In this document: in pieces, positions 41,880-49,702 of the stretch
Position numbering within the stretch: position 1 is the first letter of the stretch
How the letters are laid out: each line of letters opens with the position of its first letter
NCBI GenBank assembly: GCA_964642165.1
Contig: CAZXOC010000003.1
Span: 5,169-69,168 of the forward strand
Origin: CAYRVX01 sp964642165
Lineage (GTDB): Bacteria; Planctomycetota; Phycisphaerae; SM23-33
Direction: 5' to 3'
DNA: 64,000 nucleotides
Made by a program: the position numbers and the translations under genes
The notes under the pieces: model-generated
What the model saw: only the letters and a program-made list of their open reading frames with translations
Databases searched by the model: none
What the model was told of the DNA's origin: nothing

Positions 41880-44090
41880 CTACGGCGCGCCCGGCAGCAC
41901 GATGTTTCGCAGGAGCCGGTACGCCGACTCCGGCGCGTAGCCGTCGACCGCGTGGGACGGGAAGCCGACCAGCCCGGCCGTGAGGTCCTCGGCGCTGAAG
42001 AACACGGCGACGCGGCCGCCGACCGTCGCGGCGTAGAGGTTGGGCTGCTTGGTGCGGCCCAGGCGGATCCTCGTGCGGCGGCGGAAGCGCACGCGGTCGA
42101 TCTCGCGCCCCCGGAGGCGGTAGACCGCCGCCTTCGTGCCCAGCCGCCGCAGGCTCCGCCGACCCCAGAGTTGGCGGATCAGCTCTCGGGCGGAGTCGGC
42201 GAACTCGCGGTCGCCCCCGGCGGCGTCGACCACCAGCGTGCCGCCCGCGGCGACGAACTGCTTCAGGGCGGTTTGCTCGCCGTCGCTGAGCCGGAGGGGG
42301 CCCGTGCCCGTCAGGTGGGCGATCCTCGGGCGGCTGCCGGCCAGCTCGGCGATGTCAACGGGCCCGACGCGAAGCTGCACGTTCGTCTCGGCCAGCAGCA
42401 GCCGGGCGAAACGCTCGTACGCCAGCGGCTCGGGGTCCCAGTTGCCGCCGTGGCGCAGGTGCGCCAGGGAGATCGTCCTCTGCGGCTGGACCTCCGGCGG
42501 GTCGGGCCAGCGCGGAAGCCGGTACGCCCCGCTGTCGACGGCGCCGAGGCCGTAGGGGTTCGTGACGTACAGCAGGATGTTCTCGGCGAGGTGGAACGCC
42601 TGCTGGTGAGTGTGCACCTGGTTGAGCTGCCAGACCTTCGCCAGGTCCTCTCGGCAGTGGATCGCCAGCGGGCGGGCACCGTTGGAGAGGACCTCCAGGG
42701 CCGGCGGTGGCGGGGCCCGGTGGTGGATGCTGTACAACTCGTGCTGTGCCGGGCAGGCAGCGAGCCTGTAGTCCGGCCAGAGCCGCGCGTAGAGGTTGCG
42801 GATGCTCGCGTCGAAGGCCTGACCGTTGCCCTCGGCGAGGCTGACGATCGTCCCGCCGCGGTGGACGAACGTCCGCAGGGCGTTGCTCTCGGCCGGGTCG
42901 AGCGAGATCGGCTGGTCGCCTGTGACCACCAGCACCTGGGCTCCCGGCCAGGAGTCCACCGGCCGCGCGGCGTCCACGATGCGCCACGCGCCGCCGTGCC
43001 AGGGCATCCCGCGCTGCCGCCCCAGCCAGCGAAGCAGGCTCCCCGCCGCGTGCGGGCGGTTGTTCCAGTGGCCGGCGTAGCGAAGGCGCAGCAGCAGGAC
43101 GGGTCGGCGGACCTCGGCGAGGAACCGCAGGGCGCGGGCGGTGGCCGCCTCGGGCGAGCGCCCCGGCCAGGAACCGTCGGCCTTCTGCTGCCGCAGCACC
43201 GCGGCCGTGCCCGCCCGGGCCCAGTCGATCCCGCCGAAGCTCGGCTCGCCGGCGGCCTGTCCGAGGCGCGCGACGTCGTGCAGCCAGGCGGGACGTTCCG
43301 CGGCCCCGGCGGGGCCGACCAAGTTCGCGCGGAAGTGGCGGTCCAGCCACGTCCGGCCGGCCTCGACGGCCGGGCGGCGGTCGCTCCGTCCGCACTGGAT
43401 GAAGCGGCCCGGGAACAGGTTGTCTCCGCACAGCCGCAGGGCGAGAAGCGCTCGCGTGGTGGCCCGGGCGTCGCTCGCCTGCCCGGGCGCGCCCCAGCCG
43501 CCGTCGGCGTTCTGCGAGGCCTCGAGCCGCCGCAGGGCCAGGACCCAGAATTGCTGTGGGACTTCCTCGTTGGCGCGGGCGGCGGCCTCGACTCCGGCGA
43601 CGGCGGCGGGCAGCTCTTCGTCGCGCCACGTCGCCTTGAGGACCGCCACGGCGTCGTTCCGCATCGGCTTGCGGTACTTCGCGTCCGCAACGCGCGCGGC
43701 GGCCCACACGCGGCAGCGGAGCGCCGCGTGCTCGACGGAGGCGAGCTTCCGCTGGCCGAGCCACTTCAGCAGCTTTGCCATCGGCGGCTGGTCGGCCCGG
43801 GCCGCGCCGGTCTCCAGCAGCGCCAGCGCGGCCAGCAGGCTCGGGCCGATCGCGTCCGGACCGTCGGCGGGGAAGTGGCCCTGGGGCAACTGCGCCGACT
43901 TCAGGTACGCCGCGCCCTTCCGGATGGCCTCCGCCACCTCGGCGTCCCGGACGGGGGGCTGCGGGACGGGCGGCCGGGCGCGGCGGGCCTGCTCGTCGTC
44001 TGGCCGGGCCGGCGGGGGCGTCCGGACCGGGGCCTCCCGGCAGCCACACAACGCCGCCGCGGCGAGGAACACAACGCACAGTCGACGCAT
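41880..44090 (-). CDS. Toroid/DUF4159 lipoprotein (third paralog)
   Basis: A 736-residue paralog of the two proteins at 13268-18095. It begins MRRLCVVFLAAAALCGCRE with lipobox LCGC, so it is probably lipid-anchored. Toroid repeats (KGAAYLKSAQLPQGHFPADG, SQNADGGWGAPG, RQQKADGSWPGRS) are followed by DUF4159-like halves: TFVHRGGTIVSLAEGNGQAF and QFVAAGGTLVVDAAGGDREF. The vicinal Cys of the first paralog are missing here, and the HP motifs are degraded in the second half. Located between an oxidoreductase and sulfatases on the same strand. Confidence 0.85.
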   Translation of the reverse strand: MRRLCVVFLAAAALCGCREAPVRTPPPARPDDEQARRARPPVPQPPVRDAEVAEAIRKGAAYLKSAQLPQGHFPADGPDAIGPSLLAALALLETGAARADQPPMAKLLKWLGQRKLASVEHAALRCRVWAAARVADAKYRKPMRNDAVAVLKATWRDEELPAAVAGVEAAARANEEVPQQFWVLALRRLEASQNADGGWGAPGQASDARATTRALLALRLCGDNLFPGRFIQCGRSDRRPAVEAGRTWLDRHFRANLVGPAGAAERPAWLHDVARLGQAAGEPSFGGIDWARAGTAAVLRQQKADGSWPGRSPEAATARALRFLAEVRRPVLLLRLRYAGHWNNRPHAAGSLLRWLGRQRGMPWHGGAWRIVDAARPVDSWPGAQVLVVTGDQPISLDPAESNALRTFVHRGGTIVSLAEGNGQAFDASIRNLYARLWPDYRLAACPAQHELYSIHHRAPPPPALEVLSNGARPLAIHCREDLAKVWQLNQVHTHQQAFHLAENILLYVTNPYGLGAVDSGAYRLPRWPDPPEVQPQRTISLAHLRHGGNWDPEPLAYERFARLLLAETNVQLRVGPVDIAELAGSRPRIAHLTGTGPLRLSDGEQTALKQFVAAGGTLVVDAAGGDREFADSARELIRQLWGRRSLRRLGTKAAVYRLRGREIDRVRFRRRTRIRLGRTKQPNLYAATVGGRVAVFFSAEDLTAGLVGFPSHAVDGYAPESAYRLLRNIVLPGAP

Positions 44091-44146
44091 GGTCCTACCT
44101 CCCCTGGCGCGATGGCCCTCGGGCCGTCTTGCCCGGGCGGAGCGAT

Positions 44147-45613
44147 CTACGAGGGCGGCCTGGTCCGCCCGGCCTTACGCTGCCTCTCGAGCAGCTTCGT
44201 GAGCCGCTCGACGATGTCGGGGTGCTTGGCGTAGACGTTCTTTGTCTCGCCGACGTCGGCCGCCAGGTCGTAGAGCTGGCCCTTCGGCTCGCCCGCGGTC
44301 GGCTTCCTGCGCCGGGGCTTGGTGAACCCGCCGGAGCCGAGGCCGAGGATGAGCTTCCAGCGCCCGTGGCGGATGCCGGTCAACCCGGCCGGGTGGATCA
44401 TCGTGTCGCGGGTCGGTTTGTCGAGCTTCCTGCCCAGCAGGACGGGCAGGAAGCTGAAGCTGTCCTCGCCGGCGCCGTCGGGCAGCGTGGCGCCGAGGAT
44501 GTCGGCGAAGGTGGCCATCACGTCGGTGAAGCCCACGAGCGCGTCGCTGGTGGTGCCGGGCTTGACGCGCCCGGGCCAGCGGGCGATCAGCGGCATGCGG
44601 TGCCCGCCTTCCCAGACGTCGCCCTTCATGCCCCGCAGCGGGCCGACGGAGCGGTGGCCGAAGCGCCGCACGTCCTGCGGGTACCAGACCGGGCCGTTGT
44701 CGCTGGAGAACAGCACCAGCGTCTCGTCGCGGACGCCGAGATCGTCGAGCGCGGCGAGGACCTGCCCGACCGACGCGTCGACCTGGGCGACGAAGTCGCC
44801 GTAGTCGCTCGCCTTGCTGACGCCGCGGAACGTGCCCGTCGGCAGCCACGGCGTGTGCGGGGCCGCCAGGGCGAGGTACAGGAAGAAGGGCTTGTCGCGC
44901 GCCGTCTTCCTGTGCTGGCGGAGCCAGGCGATCGACCTCCGGGCGAAGGTCGGGAGGACCTCGTCGTGCCGGAAGCCCGGCGCGATGCGCCCCGCGCGCC
45001 AGAAGGCGCCCTGGATCCTGGTCCAGCCGGGCGAGTTGCTGGCGGCGACGGTCTCCGTGGGCGGCGCGACGGGGCGGTCGTTCTCGATGTAGTAGTACGG
45101 CGGGCTGTCCAGCGACGCGTGGATGCCGAAGTAGCTGTCGAAGCCCCGGTCGATGGGCCCGCCGCGCAGGGGCTTGCCGGGCGGGGGGTTCTTCTCGCCC
45201 TCGAGGCCCAGGTGCCACTTGCCCACGCACGCCGTGGCGTAGCCGCGGCTCTTCAGCAGCGAGGCGATGGTCAGGCGGCCCGGCTCGATGCGATGGCGGT
45301 TCGCGCGAAACGGGTATCGCCCGGTCATCAGCCCGTAGCGGCTGGGGACGCACCAGCTCCCCGGCGCGTGGGCGTCGGTGAAGCGCAGGCCGTCGGCGGC
45401 CAGCCGATCGATGTTCGGCGTGGAAGTCTTGGAGCTGGGGTTGTAGCAGCCCGCATCGCCGTAGCCCATGTCGTCGGCGAAGAGGATGACGATGTTGGGC
45501 CGCGATGCGCCGCGAGGCGCTTCGCCGGTGCAGAGGCGCGGGCAGGCGAGGCCCGCGGCGCCGAGTCCCATCGCCTTCAGGAAGCCGCGGCGGCTGGAGC
45601 GTTTGCTGGACAT
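44147..45613 (-). CDS. Tat-exported type I sulfatase
   Basis: A 488-residue sulfatase with a Tat-like signal (SSRRGFLKAMGLGAAGLA). NIVILFADDMGYGD supplies the metal-binding Asp pair. SWCVPSRYGLMTGR contains C88-x-P-S-R, the site converted to formylglycine by an anaerobic or aerobic maturase. Further ligands: VGKWHLG and LFSSDNGP. The family (S1) hydrolyses sulfate esters, most likely of sulfated polysaccharides here. Start at ATG 45613. It lies 17 bp downstream of a second sulfatase gene, so the two form an operon. No maturase gene lies in the window. Confidence 0.95.
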   Translation of the reverse strand: MSSKRSSRRGFLKAMGLGAAGLACPRLCTGEAPRGASRPNIVILFADDMGYGDAGCYNPSSKTSTPNIDRLAADGLRFTDAHAPGSWCVPSRYGLMTGRYPFRANRHRIEPGRLTIASLLKSRGYATACVGKWHLGLEGEKNPPPGKPLRGGPIDRGFDSYFGIHASLDSPPYYYIENDRPVAPPTETVAASNSPGWTRIQGAFWRAGRIAPGFRHDEVLPTFARRSIAWLRQHRKTARDKPFFLYLALAAPHTPWLPTGTFRGVSKASDYGDFVAQVDASVGQVLAALDDLGVRDETLVLFSSDNGPVWYPQDVRRFGHRSVGPLRGMKGDVWEGGHRMPLIARWPGRVKPGTTSDALVGFTDVMATFADILGATLPDGAGEDSFSFLPVLLGRKLDKPTRDTMIHPAGLTGIRHGRWKLILGLGSGGFTKPRRRKPTAGEPKGQLYDLAADVGETKNVYAKHPDIVERLTKLLERQRKAGRTRPPS

Positions 45614-45630
45614 GGTCGTCTCCTGGTTGT

Positions 45631-47115
45631 CTACGTCTTGGGCCGGGCGGCGCGCCAGCCGGCCTTCATCATGCCCGCCAGCTCCCGCACGAGCTCGGCG
45701 TGCTCGGGCTGGTCCACGACGTTCGCATGGGCGAACGCGCCCTTCGCGTGGTCGTACAGCTCGCGAGCCACGACCCTCTTCGTGCGGCGCTCGATCCACT
45801 CCGTGTAGCGCCAGCGCGGGGTCCGCAGGCTGTAGCCCATCGCGCCGCGGCGCGGGTACTGGCTGAACGCCGCCGTCTTCCACTCGCGGTCCGGATCGGC
45901 CAGCAGCGGCACCATGCTCGTGCCCTCGCAGTGCCCGGGGACCGCCAAGCCGCACAGCTCCGCCAGCGTCGGATAGATGTCGACGTACTCGGTCAGGGCC
46001 ACGCAGCGGCGGCCGGCCTTGCGCCCGGGCACGCTGAGCAGCATCGGCACGTGCGTGTCCAGCTCGAAGTTGGTGTGCTTGCACCAGTCGCCGTACTCGC
46101 CGAGCTTCCAGCCGTGGTCGCCCCACAGGATGACGACGGTCTTGCGGCGGAGGTCCAGGCGGTCGAGCTCGGCGAGGATGCGCCCGATCTGGGCGTCGAC
46201 GAAGCTCACGCAGGCGTGGTAGCCGTGGATGAGGCGCCGGGTGTGCGCCTCGTCGAGATCGCCGGTGGCGGGGATGTCGCTGTAGGCCCGCAGCTCGCCC
46301 CAGTTGGTCAGGGCCATCCGCGGGGCGTTCCTGGGCTCGGCGGCGTTGGGCAGCCGGATCCGGGCGCGGTCGTACCGGTCCCAGTACTTCTTCGGCGCGG
46401 TGAAGGGCAGGTGGGGCTTCTTGAAGCCGGCGGCGAGGAAGAAGGGCCCGGCCTTGTGCTTGCGGATCGCCTCGACGGCCTTGTCGGCGATCACGCCGTC
46501 GTCGTAGGCGTTGTCCGGCACGTCGAGGCACTCGGTGCTCGGCCCCGCGGCGAAGTTGTACAGCCGCGAGCCGGTGTAGCCCTTCTGGCGGCCCTCGGCG
46601 AAGCGGCGCCTTCGCTGGGCCTCGGTGTCCCGGCTGGCGTACATGCCCTTCCACGTCGCAGGGCGCTCGGTCCAGCCGGGCTTGTCGTCGCTGTGGTGGT
46701 GGTAGATCTTGCCCAGCGAGATCGTCGTGTAGCCGCTCTTGCGGAAGTGCTGCGGCAGCGTCAGGACGTCGGGCAGGTACTGGCTGACGGGGTGGCGAAG
46801 GTCGTAGATCTTCGTGGAATCCGGACGGAGGCCTGTCAGCAGGCTCGCGCGCGACGGCGCGCAGACTGCCTGCTGGCAGTAGGCCCGCGTGAAGAGCGTG
46901 CCGCTCGCCGCGAGCTTGTCGATGTGGGGGCTCCGGACCATCGGGTGGCCGTAGCAGCCCAGCTCCGGGCGCAGGTCGTCCACGGCGATGAACAGGACGT
47001 TGAGCTTCTCGCGTCGGCGTGCGAGTGCCGCCAGGCTCGCGGCGGGGCTCAGCGCCACCGCCGCCGCGCCGCCGAACGCGAGGGTTAGGAAGTCACGGCG
47101 ATCCAGGGCGTTCAT
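45631..47115 (-). CDS. Exported type I sulfatase, iduronate-2-sulfatase-like
   Basis: A 494-residue sulfatase with Tat-like start MNALDRRDFLTLAFGG. FIAVDDLRPELGCYGH and YCQQAVCAPSRASLLTGLRPDST match iduronate-2-sulfatase-like enzymes; C85-A-P-S-R is the formylglycine site. ILWGDHGWKLGEYGDWCKHTNFE provides the C-terminal Asp/His metal ligands. The resemblance to iduronate sulfatases is family-level; substrate may be any 2-sulfated uronic polysaccharide. It is the first gene of the sulfatase pair. Confidence 0.94.
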   Translation of the reverse strand: MNALDRRDFLTLAFGGAAAVALSPAASLAALARRREKLNVLFIAVDDLRPELGCYGHPMVRSPHIDKLAASGTLFTRAYCQQAVCAPSRASLLTGLRPDSTKIYDLRHPVSQYLPDVLTLPQHFRKSGYTTISLGKIYHHHSDDKPGWTERPATWKGMYASRDTEAQRRRRFAEGRQKGYTGSRLYNFAAGPSTECLDVPDNAYDDGVIADKAVEAIRKHKAGPFFLAAGFKKPHLPFTAPKKYWDRYDRARIRLPNAAEPRNAPRMALTNWGELRAYSDIPATGDLDEAHTRRLIHGYHACVSFVDAQIGRILAELDRLDLRRKTVVILWGDHGWKLGEYGDWCKHTNFELDTHVPMLLSVPGRKAGRRCVALTEYVDIYPTLAELCGLAVPGHCEGTSMVPLLADPDREWKTAAFSQYPRRGAMGYSLRTPRWRYTEWIERRTKRVVARELYDHAKGAFAHANVVDQPEHAELVRELAGMMKAGWRAARPKT

Positions 47116-47205
47116 GGGTGCTCCTTGTCACGGGAATCACCTCGTGGTCGTGGCGTCTACATGATACCGCATCCCGCGCCGGCGAACACGCGGCGGCGAA
47201 CGCAC

Positions 47206-47261
47206 GCGGGGAACACGGCGCGGGGAACACGGCGCGGGGAACACGGCGCGGGGAACACGGC
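47206..47261. repeat. Four perfect tandem copies of a 14-bp unit
   Basis: GCGGGGAACACGGC is repeated four times without change (47206-47261), following looser matches at 47181-47205. It lies in the 274-bp gap upstream of the sulfatase pair. Exact copies suggest recent slippage. Unit length does not match a coding repeat and no ORF uses it. Confidence 0.9.
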
Positions 47262-47334
47262 GGGCAAGCCCGCCCGCTAAACGATGCGGTTGCGTCGCGG
47301 CGCTTGGCGGCGAGTTTAGCGGCGGGGCTTGCCC
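47262..47334. repeat. 21-bp near-perfect inverted repeat (large hairpin)
   Basis: GGGCAAGCCCGCCCGCTAAAC (47262-47282, 21 bases) and its complement at 47314-47334 differ at only two positions and enclose 31 nt. It directly abuts the 14-bp tandem array and lies 56 bp downstream of the DUF362 gene. It could be a terminator-like hairpin for that gene or an interspersed REP-type palindrome; the adjoining pyrimidine-rich stretch (47335-47378) has no clear U tract. Confidence 0.75.
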
Positions 47335-47389
47335 CGCGCTTCCTTCTTTCCCCTCCCCGCGCTTTCTTCTTCCCCCCCTCCGCGCGTCG

Positions 47390-48478
47390 CTACGAGACGC
47401 GCGTCAGGCGGTACTTCCCGTCGCCCAGACCGACCTTGATGCACTCGGCGACCTGGATGTACGGGTCCTTGCCGTGGATCTGCCGGAGCAAATGGCCCGT
47501 GCCGCTGCGCGTCAGCGGCGGGGTCAGCGAGCCCTCGATGAAGTCCTCCTCCCGGATGAGGTCCAGGGCGGCCGTCTCGACGGCCGTGACGTCGTCCCCC
47601 GCCACGATGCCGATGTCCGGCACGACGGACGGCGTGGTGAAGCCCCAGCAGTCGCAGAACGGCGTGACGTTCAGCAGGACGGTGACGTGCAGCACGCGCC
47701 CGGGCTCGAACGTCTCCAGGCACTCGCGGACGGTCAGCGCCATGCCGTGCTGGAAATAGCGATAGCCCCGCTGGTCGATGGTGATCGCGTCGTTGGGGCA
47801 GGCGAGCTGGCAGTGCATGCAGTACTTGCAGGCGTGGTCGAAGATGCTGATCTTGCCGTCCTTGAACGAGATGGCCTCGTTGGGGCAGTTGTCGCGGCAG
47901 AGCAGGCACCCGGTGCACTTGCTGGCGTCCCACTGGAACGCCGCGCTCATGAGGCGGTGGATCTTCCCCCGCGTGGGGGCGTCGACGCAGCCCATGGCGA
48001 TGTTCTTGATCGCCCCGCCGAAGCCGCTGTGCCCGTGGCCCTTGCCGTGGCTCAGCACGATCATCGCGTCGGCGTCGACGATGTTCCCGCCCAGGTTCAC
48101 CGTCTTCATCGTGCGGTAGTTCGTCCGGCGCGGGTAGACGTACTTGTCCGCGACGCCCGCGACGGGCACCAGCGGCGCGCCGAGCACCTCCTCGGTGTAG
48201 CCGCGGTCCTTGGCGGTCGGCACGGCCCCGGGCACGTCGGTGAGGAAGGGCTTCCCGCCGGCGTCCCGGACGGCCTGCACCACGCGGGCCACCAGCAGCG
48301 GCGGGATCGTCGTGTACCCGACGTGGTAGCCCAGGTGCATCTTGATGGCCACACGCTTCTTCGCGAAGCGTTTCTTCAGGCTCCACCGCGCGAGCATCTT
48401 GTCCAGCAGCTTGGGCAGCGTGGCGTCGGCGCGAAGCTCCTTCGGCCGGGCCGAGGCGAACGTCACTCTCGCGGGCAT
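47390..48478 (-). CDS. DUF362 protein with two [4Fe-4S] ferredoxin motifs
   Basis: A 362-residue protein. An N-terminal DUF362 domain (AIKMHLGYHVGYTTIPP, SHGKGHGHSGFGGAIKNIAMGC) is followed by a bacterial-type ferredoxin module with C188, C191, C194, C198 and C217, C220, C223, C227. The C-terminal segment has CDCWGFTTPSVVPDIGI, typical of the family. Members are presumed electron-transfer or Fe-S proteins of anaerobes; no substrate is known. The upstream gap (48479-48603) shows no clear promoter. Isolated on its strand between the repeats and an ECF sigma operon. Confidence 0.92.
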   Translation of the reverse strand: MPARVTFASARPKELRADATLPKLLDKMLARWSLKKRFAKKRVAIKMHLGYHVGYTTIPPLLVARVVQAVRDAGGKPFLTDVPGAVPTAKDRGYTEEVLGAPLVPVAGVADKYVYPRRTNYRTMKTVNLGGNIVDADAMIVLSHGKGHGHSGFGGAIKNIAMGCVDAPTRGKIHRLMSAAFQWDASKCTGCLLCRDNCPNEAISFKDGKISIFDHACKYCMHCQLACPNDAITIDQRGYRYFQHGMALTVRECLETFEPGRVLHVTVLLNVTPFCDCWGFTTPSVVPDIGIVAGDDVTAVETAALDLIREEDFIEGSLTPPLTRSGTGHLLRQIHGKDPYIQVAECIKVGLGDGKYRLTRVS

Positions 48479-48603
48479 CGGGCACTCCTCTTGAAGGGGT
48501 CGGTTGTCCGGGGTGACCTACAGTGCCAACGATGCCCGCGCCGTGCAAGGGGAAAGGCCGCGCCCCGAGGCATGCCGCCCCGGGGCGCCACGGTCCGTCG
48601 CCG

Positions 48604-48981
48604 CTACTCCCGTGAGAGCTTCTCCGCCAGCTCGGCGATGCGGATCTCCAGACGCTTCACCTCGCGCTGGACGGCGTTGCGGTTGATGAGCATCCAGTAC
48701 CAGATCTTGGTGATCGCCGCGACGATCACCGCCGTCACGAAGACCGTCGCGTAGAGGAGCATCTGCCGGTCGCCTTCCACCTGGAAGAACCGCACGGCCG
48801 CGAAGACGGCCAGGCCGCTGAACAGCAGGATGTAGATCCAGGCGACGAGGCTCATCCACCACGTCCGCCCGCGGAAGGTGCTCAGGAGCATCCCGCGGAG
48901 GGTGTCCTCGCGATCGGGGTCGTAGTCGCCGCCGTTGGCCCGGCGAAGCTCGTCTCGAAGGTCTTTCTCGAACTCGCTCAT
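48604..48981 (-). CDS. Small membrane protein (DUF6768-like) next to an ECF sigma factor
   Basis: A 125-residue protein: an acidic N-terminal cytoplasmic part (MSEFEKDLRDELRRANGGDYDPDREDTLRGMLLSTFRGRTWW), two membrane helices (about residues 42-64 and 75-97) and a C-terminal helix LEIRIAELAEKLS. The STFRGRTWW motif is shared by small planctomycete proteins found beside ECF sigma genes (from memory DUF6768; not verified). It follows the sigma gene by 25 bp and is probably an anti-sigma-like partner. Confidence 0.78.
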   Translation of the reverse strand: MSEFEKDLRDELRRANGGDYDPDREDTLRGMLLSTFRGRTWWMSLVAWIYILLFSGLAVFAAVRFFQVEGDRQMLLYATVFVTAVIVAAITKIWYWMLINRNAVQREVKRLEIRIAELAEKLSRE

Positions 48982-49006
48982 GGTCTGTCTCCTTACCTCG
49001 AGGCCC

Positions 49007-49561
49007 TCAGCCGTCGCGCGACTGCCGGGCCTGCCAGATTCGTCTCAGCTCGTTCCGCGCGGTATGCAGACGGGACTTCACCGTCCCGGCCGGGATCGAC
49101 AGAATCGCCGCGATCTCCGCGACGCCGAAGCCCTCCAGGTAGCGCAGGGACAGGATGGTTCGCTGCGGGCGGGGCAGACGTCGCAGCGCGGCCTGGAGGT
49201 CCTCGGCCTGCTCGCCGGAGTCGTCGGCGTCATCGGCCCGGGGCTCGACGGGCAGCCCCTGCTGCGAGGCCCGCCGGCGCCGGCGGTCTCGGATCCAGTT
49301 CGAGGCCTTGTTCGTGACGATGCGGAACGCCCAGCCGGCAAACCGCGCCGGGTCGTCCAGGCGACGGATGCCGCGGACGATGCTCAGCCAGGCCTCCTGG
49401 GCCACCTCCCAGGCGCCCTCCGCGTGCCCGGTCAGGCGGTAGGCGTGACGCCAGAGCCGGCGCTGCCACCGCGAGACCAGCTCGGCCAGCGCGTCGGCCT
49501 CGCCGTCCTGGCACCGCATGACGAGCAGTTCGTCGGCGAGTTGTTCCGCGGGCGTTTTCAT
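49007..49561 (-). CDS. ECF sigma factor
   Basis: A 184-residue sigma factor starting at ATG 49561 (MKTPAEQLAD). Sigma2: ADALAELVSRWQRRLWRHAYRL, AWEVAQEAWLSIVRGI, and ARFAGWAFRIVTNKASNWIRDRRRR (region 2.4). Linker of about 40 acidic residues, then sigma4: LPRPQRTILSLRYLEGFGVAEIAAILSIPAGTVKSRLHTARNELRR. The VKSRLHTAR recognition helix is typical of planctomycete ECF groups. A small membrane protein is encoded immediately downstream. Divergent from the DUF6067-like gene. Confidence 0.94.
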   Translation of the reverse strand: MKTPAEQLADELLVMRCQDGEADALAELVSRWQRRLWRHAYRLTGHAEGAWEVAQEAWLSIVRGIRRLDDPARFAGWAFRIVTNKASNWIRDRRRRRASQQGLPVEPRADDADDSGEQAEDLQAALRRLPRPQRTILSLRYLEGFGVAEIAAILSIPAGTVKSRLHTARNELRRIWQARQSRDG

Positions 49562-49628
49562 CGTTCCAGGATGCCAGTCCGTTCCGGGGGGTCGGCGGTT
49601 CAGCCATTTTCGGCGAAATCCGCCCGGC

Positions 49629-49657
49629 TTGCATCCGGCGGGGGGCGCTCGCATAAT
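49629..49657 (+). promoter_or_regulatory. Putative promoter of the DUF6067-like gene
   Basis: TTGCAT (49629-49634) and CATAAT (49652-49657) with a 17-bp spacer. The start near 49664 gives a leader of about 39 nt containing AGAGGAAGGG before ATG 49703. Confidence 0.45.
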
Positions 49658-49702
49658 CGCCCGCGCACCCGCAATCGGCTTCGGGTCAAGAGGAAGGGCG
49701 TT

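Noticed and set aside
47206..47261. CRISPR array
   Set aside because: The 14-bp units are directly adjacent, without spacers, and no cas gene is present.
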